A stretch of 64,000 bases of DNA. Source: Methylobacterium sp. B4 (lineage in GTDB: Bacteria; Pseudomonadota; Alphaproteobacteria; Rhizobiales; Beijerinckiaceae). Positions within the stretch are counted from its first letter, which is position 1. Every line of letters starts with the position of its first letter. This document shows positions 38,083 through 44,457 of this stretch, piece by piece. The DNA is taken from assembly GCF_003201865.1 (NCBI RefSeq), contig NZ_QJJJ01000009.1, positions 123,501-187,500 on the forward strand. The letters run 5' to 3'. The translations under genes were made by a program, and so were the position numbers. The notes below the pieces were generated by a model, which worked only from the letters and a program-made list of their open reading frames with translations, searched no databases and was not told where the DNA came from.

Positions 38083-38227
38083 GGTCTGCCCTCCCGGAGC
38101 CGGGAGGAGTGACGCTGGAGGGTGTGGACACCCTTCGATCAGGTCTGCCCTCCCGCAGCCGGGAGGAGCTCGGTCGCCCCGAGCGCGTGGGGGGAAGCCG
38201 GGTTTGCCCCCACCGGAGCGGGGAACG
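38083..38227 (-). repeat. Three degenerate palindromic repeats, 59-bp period (CRISPR-like)
   Basis: On the minus strand the right-hand unit begins GTTCCCCGC-4 nt-G(T)GGGG-(2 nt)-AAACC, matching the common type I-E repeat architecture. The two left units begin CTCCTCCCGGC, have a CGGGAGGGC arm, and end GACC. Identity is 26/27 between the left two and 16/27 with the right one. Only two intervals exist, so array status is uncertain. Confidence 0.5.
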
Positions 38228-38232
38228 ACTCA

Positions 38233-38262
38233 ATCCAAGACCGGAAACCCATCCCGCGTCAA
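38233..38262 (-). promoter_or_regulatory. Minus-strand promoter candidate for the repeat RNA
   Basis: TTGACG (38262-38257) and TTGGAT (38238-38233) with an 18-bp spacer, positioned so that initiation would fall at the first base of the right-hand repeat. Confidence 0.4.
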
Positions 38263-38321
38263 GCGCCCTGTGGCCGAATCGGCATGTGCGGTCCACGATC
38301 CCTGTGGGAAGGGATCACGAC

Positions 38322-38708
38322 ATGCTCAAGGACGACGAACTGGACGAGCTCGCGCGCGCCGTCGCCGCGCTGGATGACAAGGACGCCGGGCGCCTCGAAG
38401 GGGCGGTCCTGGAACTCCGGCATCGCCGCCGGGCCGAGGCTGAGGCGGCTCACACCGCCAAGCTGCTGGCCCTGTCAGACGAGGACGCGTTCCTGGCGGC
38501 TATGGCGGAGTTCAACTTTCTCGGACGTCCTAGTGCGGGACTGAAGACGCTGCGTGACGCCGGGTTCGTGCGTGGCAAAGGCCTGAAGGCCCTGTACCGG
38601 GCCGGGTGGAACGATGCCCTCAATCGGTACCCGAACGACGGGGACGCCGAGTATAAGCAGGCCAGGGATAACGCCATCGAGAGCGTCCTCATGTTGGAGC
38701 GCGTCTGA
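38322..38708 (+). CDS. Hypothetical helical protein, first gene of the plus-strand operon
   Basis: A 128-residue helical protein (LDELARAVAALDDKDAGRLE, FLAAMAEFNFLGRPSAGLKT) with an acidic N-terminus and a C-terminal helix rich in Asn and Tyr. ATG 38322 is chosen because upstream sequence is the non-coding repeat region. It heads the plus-strand set of unknown genes 38322-41481 and lies 2 bases before the next gene. Confidence 0.55.
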   Translation: MLKDDELDELARAVAALDDKDAGRLEGAVLELRHRRRAEAEAAHTAKLLALSDEDAFLAAMAEFNFLGRPSAGLKTLRDAGFVRGKGLKALYRAGWNDALNRYPNDGDAEYKQARDNAIESVLMLERV

Positions 38709-38710
38709 CC

Positions 38711-39145
38711 ATGCGCCTCCATTGGAACCGCGTCCGCCGCGCCCGCGGGCTGCCCATGCCGCTGCCGCCGACGCCGAAGCGCCCGCTCGGGCCCCCGGTG
38801 CTGTTCGCCATCGACGGCCACCCCATCCGGATGCGCTCGGACGCCGTGGCGGCCTACGGGTCGTGGGAGGCGTTCCTCGACCGCGTCGTCAAGGTCGGCC
38901 TCGGGATGCTGGAGGACCCTTACAACATCGGTCAGCCGCACGCCTTCTGGTTCGATGTTGCCAGCCTCGCCCCTGAAGCCGAGCGCACCAGCCTTCGCAT
39001 GGGTCTCCACAGGCGAATGTGGGCCCTTCGGGACGAGCGCCGCTCGGAAGGCCTCCGACGCATGAGGGAGGCCCGGAACGCGGCCCTGGCGCAGGTCGCC
39101 CGGCCGCCGTCGATCCTCGCCCGCCTGCTCGGAAAGGCTGCCTGA
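38711..39145 (+). CDS. Hypothetical protein
   Basis: A 144-residue protein with a basic, Pro-rich N-terminus and a core VLFAIDGHPIRMRSDAVAAY. A long Arg-rich helix follows at 100-130 (LHRRMWALRDERRSEGLRRM). The base-rich helix suggests nucleic-acid or membrane-surface binding. It is translated in series with its neighbours (2-base gaps). Unknown family. Confidence 0.55.
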   Translation: MRLHWNRVRRARGLPMPLPPTPKRPLGPPVLFAIDGHPIRMRSDAVAAYGSWEAFLDRVVKVGLGMLEDPYNIGQPHAFWFDVASLAPEAERTSLRMGLHRRMWALRDERRSEGLRRMREARNAALAQVARPPSILARLLGKAA

Positions 39146-39147
39146 CC

Positions 39148-39546
39148 ATGGACGGGCAGACCCTACGCGACCGGTTCGATCTGCGCCTTCAGGTAGCCGA
39201 GAACGACGACCGCCTCGGTGACCGAGGAAGCCGCTACGTGGGCGTGAAGTCGTGCAAGCCCATGATCGAGGAAGCCGCCGCCGCGCTCGACCGCGAGCGG
39301 GCCAGCCATGCCGCGGACGCCGAGGCGCTGCGGGCGGTCATTCAGCACCTGCGTCCCGGGGCGGCCATCGTACGGATCGACGAGCCCACCACCGGCCGGC
39401 ACCGCTACGAGCTCTGGACGAACCTGACGCCGAAGCCGGCCGGCGTAGCTTCCCTCTTCGCTGGGGTGCGGGGCGTGCCGTGGACCGACGAGCCGCGGCG
39501 CGCCCGGGACGCCGACCTGCCGCAGGTGGGGTCCTTCCATGGATAA
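39148..39546 (+). CDS. Hypothetical protein
   Basis: A 132-residue protein. The N-terminal half is a predicted coiled coil (IEEAAAALDRERASHAADAE), followed by beta-strands (AAIVRIDEPTTGRHRYELW). ATG 39148 is 2 bases after the previous stop, and the 3' end overlaps the next gene by 8 bases. Function unknown. Confidence 0.5.
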   Translation: MDGQTLRDRFDLRLQVAENDDRLGDRGSRYVGVKSCKPMIEEAAAALDRERASHAADAEALRAVIQHLRPGAAIVRIDEPTTGRHRYELWTNLTPKPAGVASLFAGVRGVPWTDEPRRARDADLPQVGSFHG

Positions 39547-39940
39547 GCGCGAAGCCGCCGTCACCATCGCGGCCGTCTCCCAATACCTCGGCTGGTGCGG
39601 CTGCGGCGCGCCGTGGACCGCCGCCGACTGGCTGCGCCGGGCCCTGGAAGCGCACCCGAGGTGGGAGAAGGAGAACCTGCAGCAGGCGGTCTGGGGCGAG
39701 GATCAGGGCCGCGAATACGTCCTCCGCTACCTGCTCGACCACGCCGCCCTGACCGAGCACGGCGGGTCCGTCGGCGGGGCGTGGCTGACCGAACGCGGCG
39801 AGCGGGTGCTGGCCGCCCTGCAGGTCCCCGGCGCCATCGAGGAATGGCACGGGAGCCACGACCTCTCCGAGGAGGCCGAAGCCATCGTCGACCGCTGGCG
39901 CGGATGGGGCCGCGGCGGCCCCGACTGCACCCGGTTCTAG
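39539..39940 (+). CDS. Hypothetical protein with winged-helix-like pattern
   Basis: A 133-residue protein. The helices around YLGWCGCGAPWTAADWLRRA and YVLRYLLDHAALTEHGGSVG, followed by WLTERGERVLAAL, resemble a small winged helix such as those in plasmid or phage regulators. The CGCG turn could bind metal. It overlaps the preceding gene by 8 bp. It could be a regulator of the plus-strand operon; this is inference only. Confidence 0.5.
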   Translation: MDKREAAVTIAAVSQYLGWCGCGAPWTAADWLRRALEAHPRWEKENLQQAVWGEDQGREYVLRYLLDHAALTEHGGSVGGAWLTERGERVLAALQVPGAIEEWHGSHDLSEEAEAIVDRWRGWGRGGPDCTRF

Positions 39941-39950
39941 GAGGCCGACC

Positions 39951-40004
39951 ATGTGGCGTGAGAAGACCGAGCTTGAGAAGGCCGTTTCAGCCCGAGGGAC
40001 CTAA
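39951..40004 (+). CDS. 17-codon mini-ORF
   Basis: ATG 39951 preceded by GAGG encodes MWREKTELEKAVSARGT and a stop. It sits in the 101-bp gap between two genes of the operon. It may be a decayed gene start, a coupling ORF or meaningless. Confidence 0.2.
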   Translation: MWREKTELEKAVSARGT

Positions 40005-40041
40005 GCGAGCCCGCCGAGGAGATCATCCTGGACCCGCGGCC

Positions 40042-40350
40042 ATGACCGAGGCGACCCTGCGCCGCCATGCCGTCCTGACGCACCTCGTGGCACCCCGCAT
40101 CGCGCGCCTGGAGCAGCCGGCCAACACCGTGGACCGGGTCACGAACACCATGGTCGGTCTGATGCAGGCGGAGCTCCGGGAGCGGCGCAAAGTCCTCGGC
40201 GACCACGCCTTCGTGGCCTGCATGATCGAGGAGATCGCCGCCTGGGTCGTGGCCCTGGAGGCGATGGTCGCGGGCGTTAGTGGAACCGGCCGCGAAGTGC
40301 TAGTCGGATTGGGTGTATCCAGGCCCGCTTATCCACAGGTAACTGCGTAA
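40042..40350 (+). CDS. Hypothetical helical protein
   Basis: A 102-residue, almost entirely helical protein (HLVAPRIARLEQPANTVDRV, ELRERRKVLGDHAFVACMIE, EEIAAWVVALEAMVAG). There are no known motifs and no predicted signal peptide. It is followed after 69 bases of lower-GC sequence by the larger zinc-ligand gene. Confidence 0.5.
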   Translation: MTEATLRRHAVLTHLVAPRIARLEQPANTVDRVTNTMVGLMQAELRERRKVLGDHAFVACMIEEIAAWVVALEAMVAGVSGTGREVLVGLGVSRPAYPQVTA

Positions 40351-40419
40351 AGATTCGCGGGACGCTGGTGGCGAACTGCTTACTGTGTTTCCATCTTCCG
40401 TTGACTGGTAATCAGGAAG

Positions 40420-41481
40420 ATGCCCTTGGCGGACCTCGAAGCCCTTTTTGACAAGTCGGGTGCCGGTTTCTGGAAAACCCGATCCGACGACGAACTCCTC
40501 ACGATGGAGTTCACAACCGACGACCCGGAAAGCTTGGACAACGTCTCGAACGACCCGCCGCCCGACGAGGAGGCGATGGTCGAGTTGGCCTACAACGTCG
40601 CGGGCCGGGACCGCGGCCGCGCCCAGTGCGTGTTCTGCAAGCACCCCAACCACGACAAGGGCGTGGTCATGCTCTACCGCTCCGGCGGGCGCCGGCTCGT
40701 CGGGCGGGACTGCGCCCACAAGCGCTACGGCGTCGTCTTCGACGAGTTGGTCAAGGACTTCGACGCGGCCCGGGACCGGCGCGACTACGTCGAGCGGCAG
40801 CGCATGGTCCTCTCCCAGCGATCCGACCTCGTCGACCAGATCGCCGCCATGCGAGCCGACCCGGCCGTCCAGGCCTTCATGGACGTCCGGCGCCGCCTGC
40901 AGGCGATGCTCGGGCGGACGGTCTGGGCGCGGCTCGAACGCGTGGCCAACGGCGACGGCATGCTCTCGACTGATGAGCAGCTCCGCGACTACGGCACCGA
41001 GAACGCCCGCGTCCGGGGCGTGGTTGTCCAGGGCTACGCGCTGCACGGGGCCGAGTTATTCCGCTCTGGCCCGACGGTCCCCGAGCAGTTGCTCGCAATC
41101 GAGCGGGAGGTCGCCGAGACCCTGGAGGTCCTGCGCCGACCGGAGGCCACGACCCGCGAGATCCGCATCGGCCTGGTGAAGCTGGGGGACCTGATGCGGC
41201 GCATCGAGGAGCAGCGGGTCCGCCTCCGGGCGGTCAACAGTTTCTTCGAGATCTACAACCTCGGCCACTTGGCTGAGTGGGTCCGCAAGGTCGACCGCCA
41301 GGTTTGGATCGCGACCGGGATCCTGCCGACGCGTCTCGTGGTCCAGCGGGGAAGCGAGACCCTGGAGTGCGCCGCGCCCGAGCACTACCGCGTCCCCGGG
41401 CAGGCCCTCGTCGCGCTGATGCGGGACACCGTCACGGCCCAGAAGAAGGTCCGGCGGGTCGCGAAGGGCGCCGCTGCCTAG
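40420..41481 (+). CDS. Hypothetical protein with a zinc-ribbon-like motif
   Basis: A 353-residue protein. The N-terminal ~60 residues are acidic. A Cys/His cluster CVFCKHPNHDK (C70, C73, H78) with a later C98 (GRDCAHKRYG) looks like a small zinc-binding knuckle. The rest is helical with a long charged coiled-coil (KLGDLMRRIEEQRVRLRAV). It is the last gene before the GGATACCAC repeats and the tRNA. DNA binding is plausible but unproven; no family recognised. Confidence 0.6.
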   Translation: MPLADLEALFDKSGAGFWKTRSDDELLTMEFTTDDPESLDNVSNDPPPDEEAMVELAYNVAGRDRGRAQCVFCKHPNHDKGVVMLYRSGGRRLVGRDCAHKRYGVVFDELVKDFDAARDRRDYVERQRMVLSQRSDLVDQIAAMRADPAVQAFMDVRRRLQAMLGRTVWARLERVANGDGMLSTDEQLRDYGTENARVRGVVVQGYALHGAELFRSGPTVPEQLLAIEREVAETLEVLRRPEATTREIRIGLVKLGDLMRRIEEQRVRLRAVNSFFEIYNLGHLAEWVRKVDRQVWIATGILPTRLVVQRGSETLECAAPEHYRVPGQALVALMRDTVTAQKKVRRVAKGAAA

Positions 41482-41482
41482 G

Positions 41483-41552
41483 GGGGATACCACTCGCGAA
41501 GGTGGTATCCCGGTGGTATCCGGCGCTCGCGCATGTAGCCGGGGATACCACC
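41483..41552. repeat. Four copies of GGATACCAC(C) in both orientations
   Basis: GGATACCAC at 41485-41493, its inverse at 41501-41510 and 41512-41521, and a direct copy at 41543-41552. The first two form a perfect 10-bp hairpin, GGGATACCAC / GTGGTATCCC, just after the stop of the previous gene. They may be arm-type recombinase sites, a protein-binding array or a terminator. Confidence 0.75.
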
Positions 41553-41602
41553 CCGGGGCGCCTAAGCGCCTGCAGGGAAAGCCGTTCTCAGGAGGGAGAG
41601 AG

Positions 41603-41676
41603 TGGAGCGGGTACCGGGAATCGAACCCGGGTATTCAGCTTGGAAGGCTGCTGCTCTACCATTGAGCTACACCCGC
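41603..41676 (-). tRNA. tRNA-Gly (anticodon TCC), CCA encoded
   Basis: The minus strand folds as a standard 74-nt tRNA: GCGGGTG acceptor, AGCTCAATGGTAGAGC D-arm, anticodon arm with loop CTTCCAA (anticodon TCC), T-arm with GGTTCGATTCC and 3' TCCA. Its 3' end faces the accessory region to the left, a usual integration target. The ~110 bases before the iron ABC gene show no other feature. Confidence 0.96.
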
Positions 41677-41796
41677 CGATGGCATCACACGCAGGGCGCC
41701 CGGTTTCCCGGAGGCCCGACCGCGGCCCGGCAGGGCGCGAACGGTCGGTGTGCGGCATCGACGCGGCGATAGCATGCCCGAACGGCTTTGAGAAGG

Positions 41797-43020
41797 ATGC
41801 TCGTCTCGGCGCGGGCGATGTGCGAGGGAGGAGTTGCCCCGAGGCCATCCTCCGCGCCGGCCCTCTCGTCGGATCTTCCGTCCTTGCTCCAACGCGACCG
41901 AAACGCAGCCGCCGACCGCTCCGAGGGCGAGGAGGCCCCCGATACGCCCCGGGATAGAACCGGACCGGCGCGCCTGGAGCTGCGCGCGGTGAGCCGGCGC
42001 TACGGCCGATCGCTCGCCCTCGACGGCGTCTCGCTGTCGGTCGGGCCGGGCGAGATCCTCGCCGTACTCGGGGATTCCGGCTGCGGGAAGAGCACGCTGC
42101 TGCGCCTCGTGGCCGGGCTCGACCGGCCGGATGCGGGCGAGATCCGCATCGACGGCCGCGCCGTCGCGGGGGGCGGACGCGAAGAGCCGCCGGAGAGCCG
42201 CGGCGTGGGCCTGATGTTCCAGGATTACGCGCTGTTTCCCCACCTCACGGTCCTGGCCAACGTGCGCTTCGGCCTGCGTCACCTTCCGGGCGCCACGGCA
42301 CGAACGGTGGCGCTCGAACGCCTCGCCGAAGTCGGGCTCGTGGCACGTGCCGAGAGTTATCCGGCGACCCTGTCGGGCGGCGAGGCGCAGCGGGTGGCGC
42401 TCGCACGCGCGCTCGCCCCGCGGCCGCGGGTGCTGCTCCTCGACGAGCCTTTCTCGAACCTGGATTTCGGCACCCGCGAGCGCGTCAGGGCCGACACGCT
42501 CGGAGTCCTGCGTCAGGCCGGCATCAGTGCGATCCTCGTGACGCACGACGCCGCGGAAGCCGTGGAGTTCGCAGACCGCATCGCCCTGATGCGTGCGGGC
42601 CGCCTGATCCAGTGCGGCAGCGCCGAAACTCTCTATCGCGCACCGGCGAACGTCGTCGCCGCGCGCGCCCTCGGCGAGGTGGTCGAGATGGCCGGACGCG
42701 CCGCCTCGGGACGGGTGACGACGCCGCTCGGGACGTGTCCCCTGCCCGCCTCCATCCCGGAGGGCGCGGTGCGCGTCTGCCTGCGGCCCGAGGCGATACG
42801 CGTCGTGCCGGCGGACGAGGATGCCCGCGGCCAAGTGACGGGAAGCGTCCTGCGCCGCGCCTTCGCCGGGCCGAACCGGCGCCTCGACGTGGCGGTGGCG
42901 GGCCTCGACGCGCCCCTGCGCCTCACCGTCCCGCAGGAGCAGGCCGACGCCGAGACCGTGGGCCTGTGCCTCGTGGAGGACCACGTTCTCGTCTTCCCGG
43001 AGGAAGACGGAACGGTATAG
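41797..43020 (+). CDS. ABC transporter ATPase for ferric iron (FbpC-like)
   Basis: Up to 407 residues. The N-terminal ~57 are low-complexity and the true start may be ATG 41818 or later. The ATPase begins RLELRAVSRRYGRS: Walker A GDSGCGKST, Q-loop FQDYALFPHLTV, signature LSGGEAQRVALARAL, Walker [13 protein letters not shown] and H-loop VTHDAAEAV. The C-terminal ~110 residues form a regulatory barrel (RVCLRPEAIRVV). It pairs with the binding protein and fused permease downstream, a typical Fe(III) importer set. Substrate assignment rests on those neighbours. Confidence 0.85.
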   Translation: MLVSARAMCEGGVAPRPSSAPALSSDLPSLLQRDRNAAADRSEGEEAPDTPRDRTGPARLELRAVSRRYGRSLALDGVSLSVGPGEILAVLGDSGCGKSTLLRLVAGLDRPDAGEIRIDGRAVAGGGREEPPESRGVGLMFQDYALFPHLTVLANVRFGLRHLPGATARTVALERLAEVGLVARAESYPATLSGGEAQRVALARALAPRPRVLLLDEPFSNLDFGTRERVRADTLGVLRQAGISAILVTHDAAEAVEFADRIALMRAGRLIQCGSAETLYRAPANVVAARALGEVVEMAGRAASGRVTTPLGTCPLPASIPEGAVRVCLRPEAIRVVPADEDARGQVTGSVLRRAFAGPNRRLDVAVAGLDAPLRLTVPQEQADAETVGLCLVEDHVLVFPEEDGTV

Positions 43021-43030
43021 GGCACTCTTC

Positions 43031-43047
43031 TTTGGAACATCTATAAA
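43031..43047 (+). promoter_or_regulatory. Possible iron-control element (Irr/ICE-like)
   Basis: TTTGGAACATCTATAAA matches 11 of 14 defined positions of the Irr ICE consensus (TTTAGAA-N3-TTCTAAA). It lies between the ATPase gene and the binding-protein gene, 173 bp before the latter. Irr controls iron genes in Hyphomicrobiales. Confidence 0.4.
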
Positions 43048-43219
43048 CAAAGCAGCCTTGCCGGACCAATCACGCCTGTATAACACCGCCTTCGCAACGG
43101 CGATGTTCGGCGCACCACCCGCTTGTCCTGAGATCGTGCGGCGCTGAACTCTTGATCGATCGCACTCTCTCGCGCCGGATCGGCCTTCGCGCCGGGGAGA
43201 GTGTTCCGGGGGAGGTGTC

Positions 43220-44245
43220 ATGTCGCGCTTGGGGCGGTTCGGTTGTCTTGCGGCTCTGGGTCTTTCGCTCGCCCTGTCGGGCCGGGCCGAGAGTGCCGAA
43301 GTCAACCTCTATACCACGCGCGAGCCCGGACTGATCCGGCCGCTCCTCGACGCCTACACCGCCAAGAGCGGCGTCAAGGTCAACACCGTCTTCGTCGAGA
43401 AGGGCTTGGCCGAGCGCGTCGCGGCGGAGGGCGCCCGCAGCAACGCCGACGTCGTGATGACGGTCGATATCGGCAACCTGATCGAACTGGTCGACCGGGA
43501 TCTCGCCCAGCCCGTGCGCTCGACCGCGCTCGAATCCGCCGTGCCGGCCACCCTGCGCGACGCGGATGGGCGCTGGTTCGCCCTCTCGATGCGCGCCCGC
43601 GTGCTCTACGCCGACAAGGCGCTGAACGACCTCGACGCCGCGACCTACGAATCGCTCGCCGATCCGAAGTGGAAGGGCAAGATCTGCCTGCGCTCGGGCC
43701 AGCATCCCTACAACACCGCCCTCATCGCGGCCTATCTCGTGCGACACGGCGCCGAAAAGACGGAAGCGTGGCTCAAGGGCGTCAAGGCCAACCTCGCTCG
43801 CAAGGCCGCCGGCGGCGACCGGGACGTGGCGCGCGACATCGCCGCCGATCTTTGCGAGATCGGCCTCGCCAACTCCTATTATGTCGGCCTGATGCGCTCC
43901 GGCCGGGGCGGCCCGGACCAGCAGAAGTGGGGCGAGGCGATCAAGGTCGTACTGCCGACCTTCGAGGGCGGCGGCACCCACGTGAACGTCTCGGGCGCGA
44001 TCGTCGCCAAGAATGCGCCGAACCGCGACGAGGCGGTGAAGCTGCTCGAATACCTCGTCTCCGACGAGGCGCAGGCGCTCTACGCCAAGACCGACTTCGA
44101 ATATCCGGTGAAGCCCGGCGCCGCGATCGATCCGCTGCTGCAGGCGCTCGGCCCGCTGACTTTCGACACGACGCCGCTGGTCGAGATCGCCCGCAACCGC
44201 AAGGCGGCGAGCCTGCTGGCGGACAAGGTCGGCTTCGACAACTAG
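43220..44245 (+). CDS. Ferric iron ABC transporter binding protein (FutA/FbpA family)
   Basis: A 341-residue periplasmic binding protein. Signal peptide of ~26 residues, then AEVNLYTTREPGLIRPLLDA, the standard start of ferric-binding FutA/IdiA proteins. DPKWKGKICLRSGQHPYNTA and LANSYYVGLMRSG carry residues used for iron and anion ligation (paired Tyr in NSYY). The C-terminus VEIARNRKAASLLADKVGFDN matches the family ending. Ligand is Fe(III). It lies between its ATPase and permease genes. Confidence 0.92.
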   Translation: MSRLGRFGCLAALGLSLALSGRAESAEVNLYTTREPGLIRPLLDAYTAKSGVKVNTVFVEKGLAERVAAEGARSNADVVMTVDIGNLIELVDRDLAQPVRSTALESAVPATLRDADGRWFALSMRARVLYADKALNDLDAATYESLADPKWKGKICLRSGQHPYNTALIAAYLVRHGAEKTEAWLKGVKANLARKAAGGDRDVARDIAADLCEIGLANSYYVGLMRSGRGGPDQQKWGEAIKVVLPTFEGGGTHVNVSGAIVAKNAPNRDEAVKLLEYLVSDEAQALYAKTDFEYPVKPGAAIDPLLQALGPLTFDTTPLVEIARNRKAASLLADKVGFDN

Positions 44246-44457
44246 AGCGCTTTTCGACGACGTGGACGCCGTCTCTAGGCGGCTCGCGCGGCCTCCGATG
44301 TGGGGCCGCGCCTCTCGACAAAAGGTCCACGCGAAGGCGATCGAGGACGGCACCCGTTTTCGGGCCGGGCCGCACCGCCGGGCCGCTCGCCACACCGGTC
44401 CACATGCCGGGAAGAAGAACCTCGCCGGGCGACCGGAACGGGAAGACGGGAGCGGGA

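Larger units (their letters stand above)
38045..38227 (-). ncRNA. Putative structured small RNA with three 27-nt repeats at 59-nt period
   Basis: On the minus strand, a promoter-like TTGACG-18 bp-TTGGAT (38262-38233) would start an RNA at about 38226. It would run through three related 27-nt units (38201-38227, 38142-38168, 38083-38109), separated by exactly 32 nt, and reach an intrinsic terminator 11 bases after the last unit. Units 1 and 2 (left) differ at one base; the right unit keeps the hairpin but with changed, compensating stem bases. Both 32-nt intervals also contain short hairpins. It may be a solitary CRISPR-like array, an RNA-based anti-CRISPR or a regulatory sRNA. There are no cas genes in the window. 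Confidence 0.55.
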
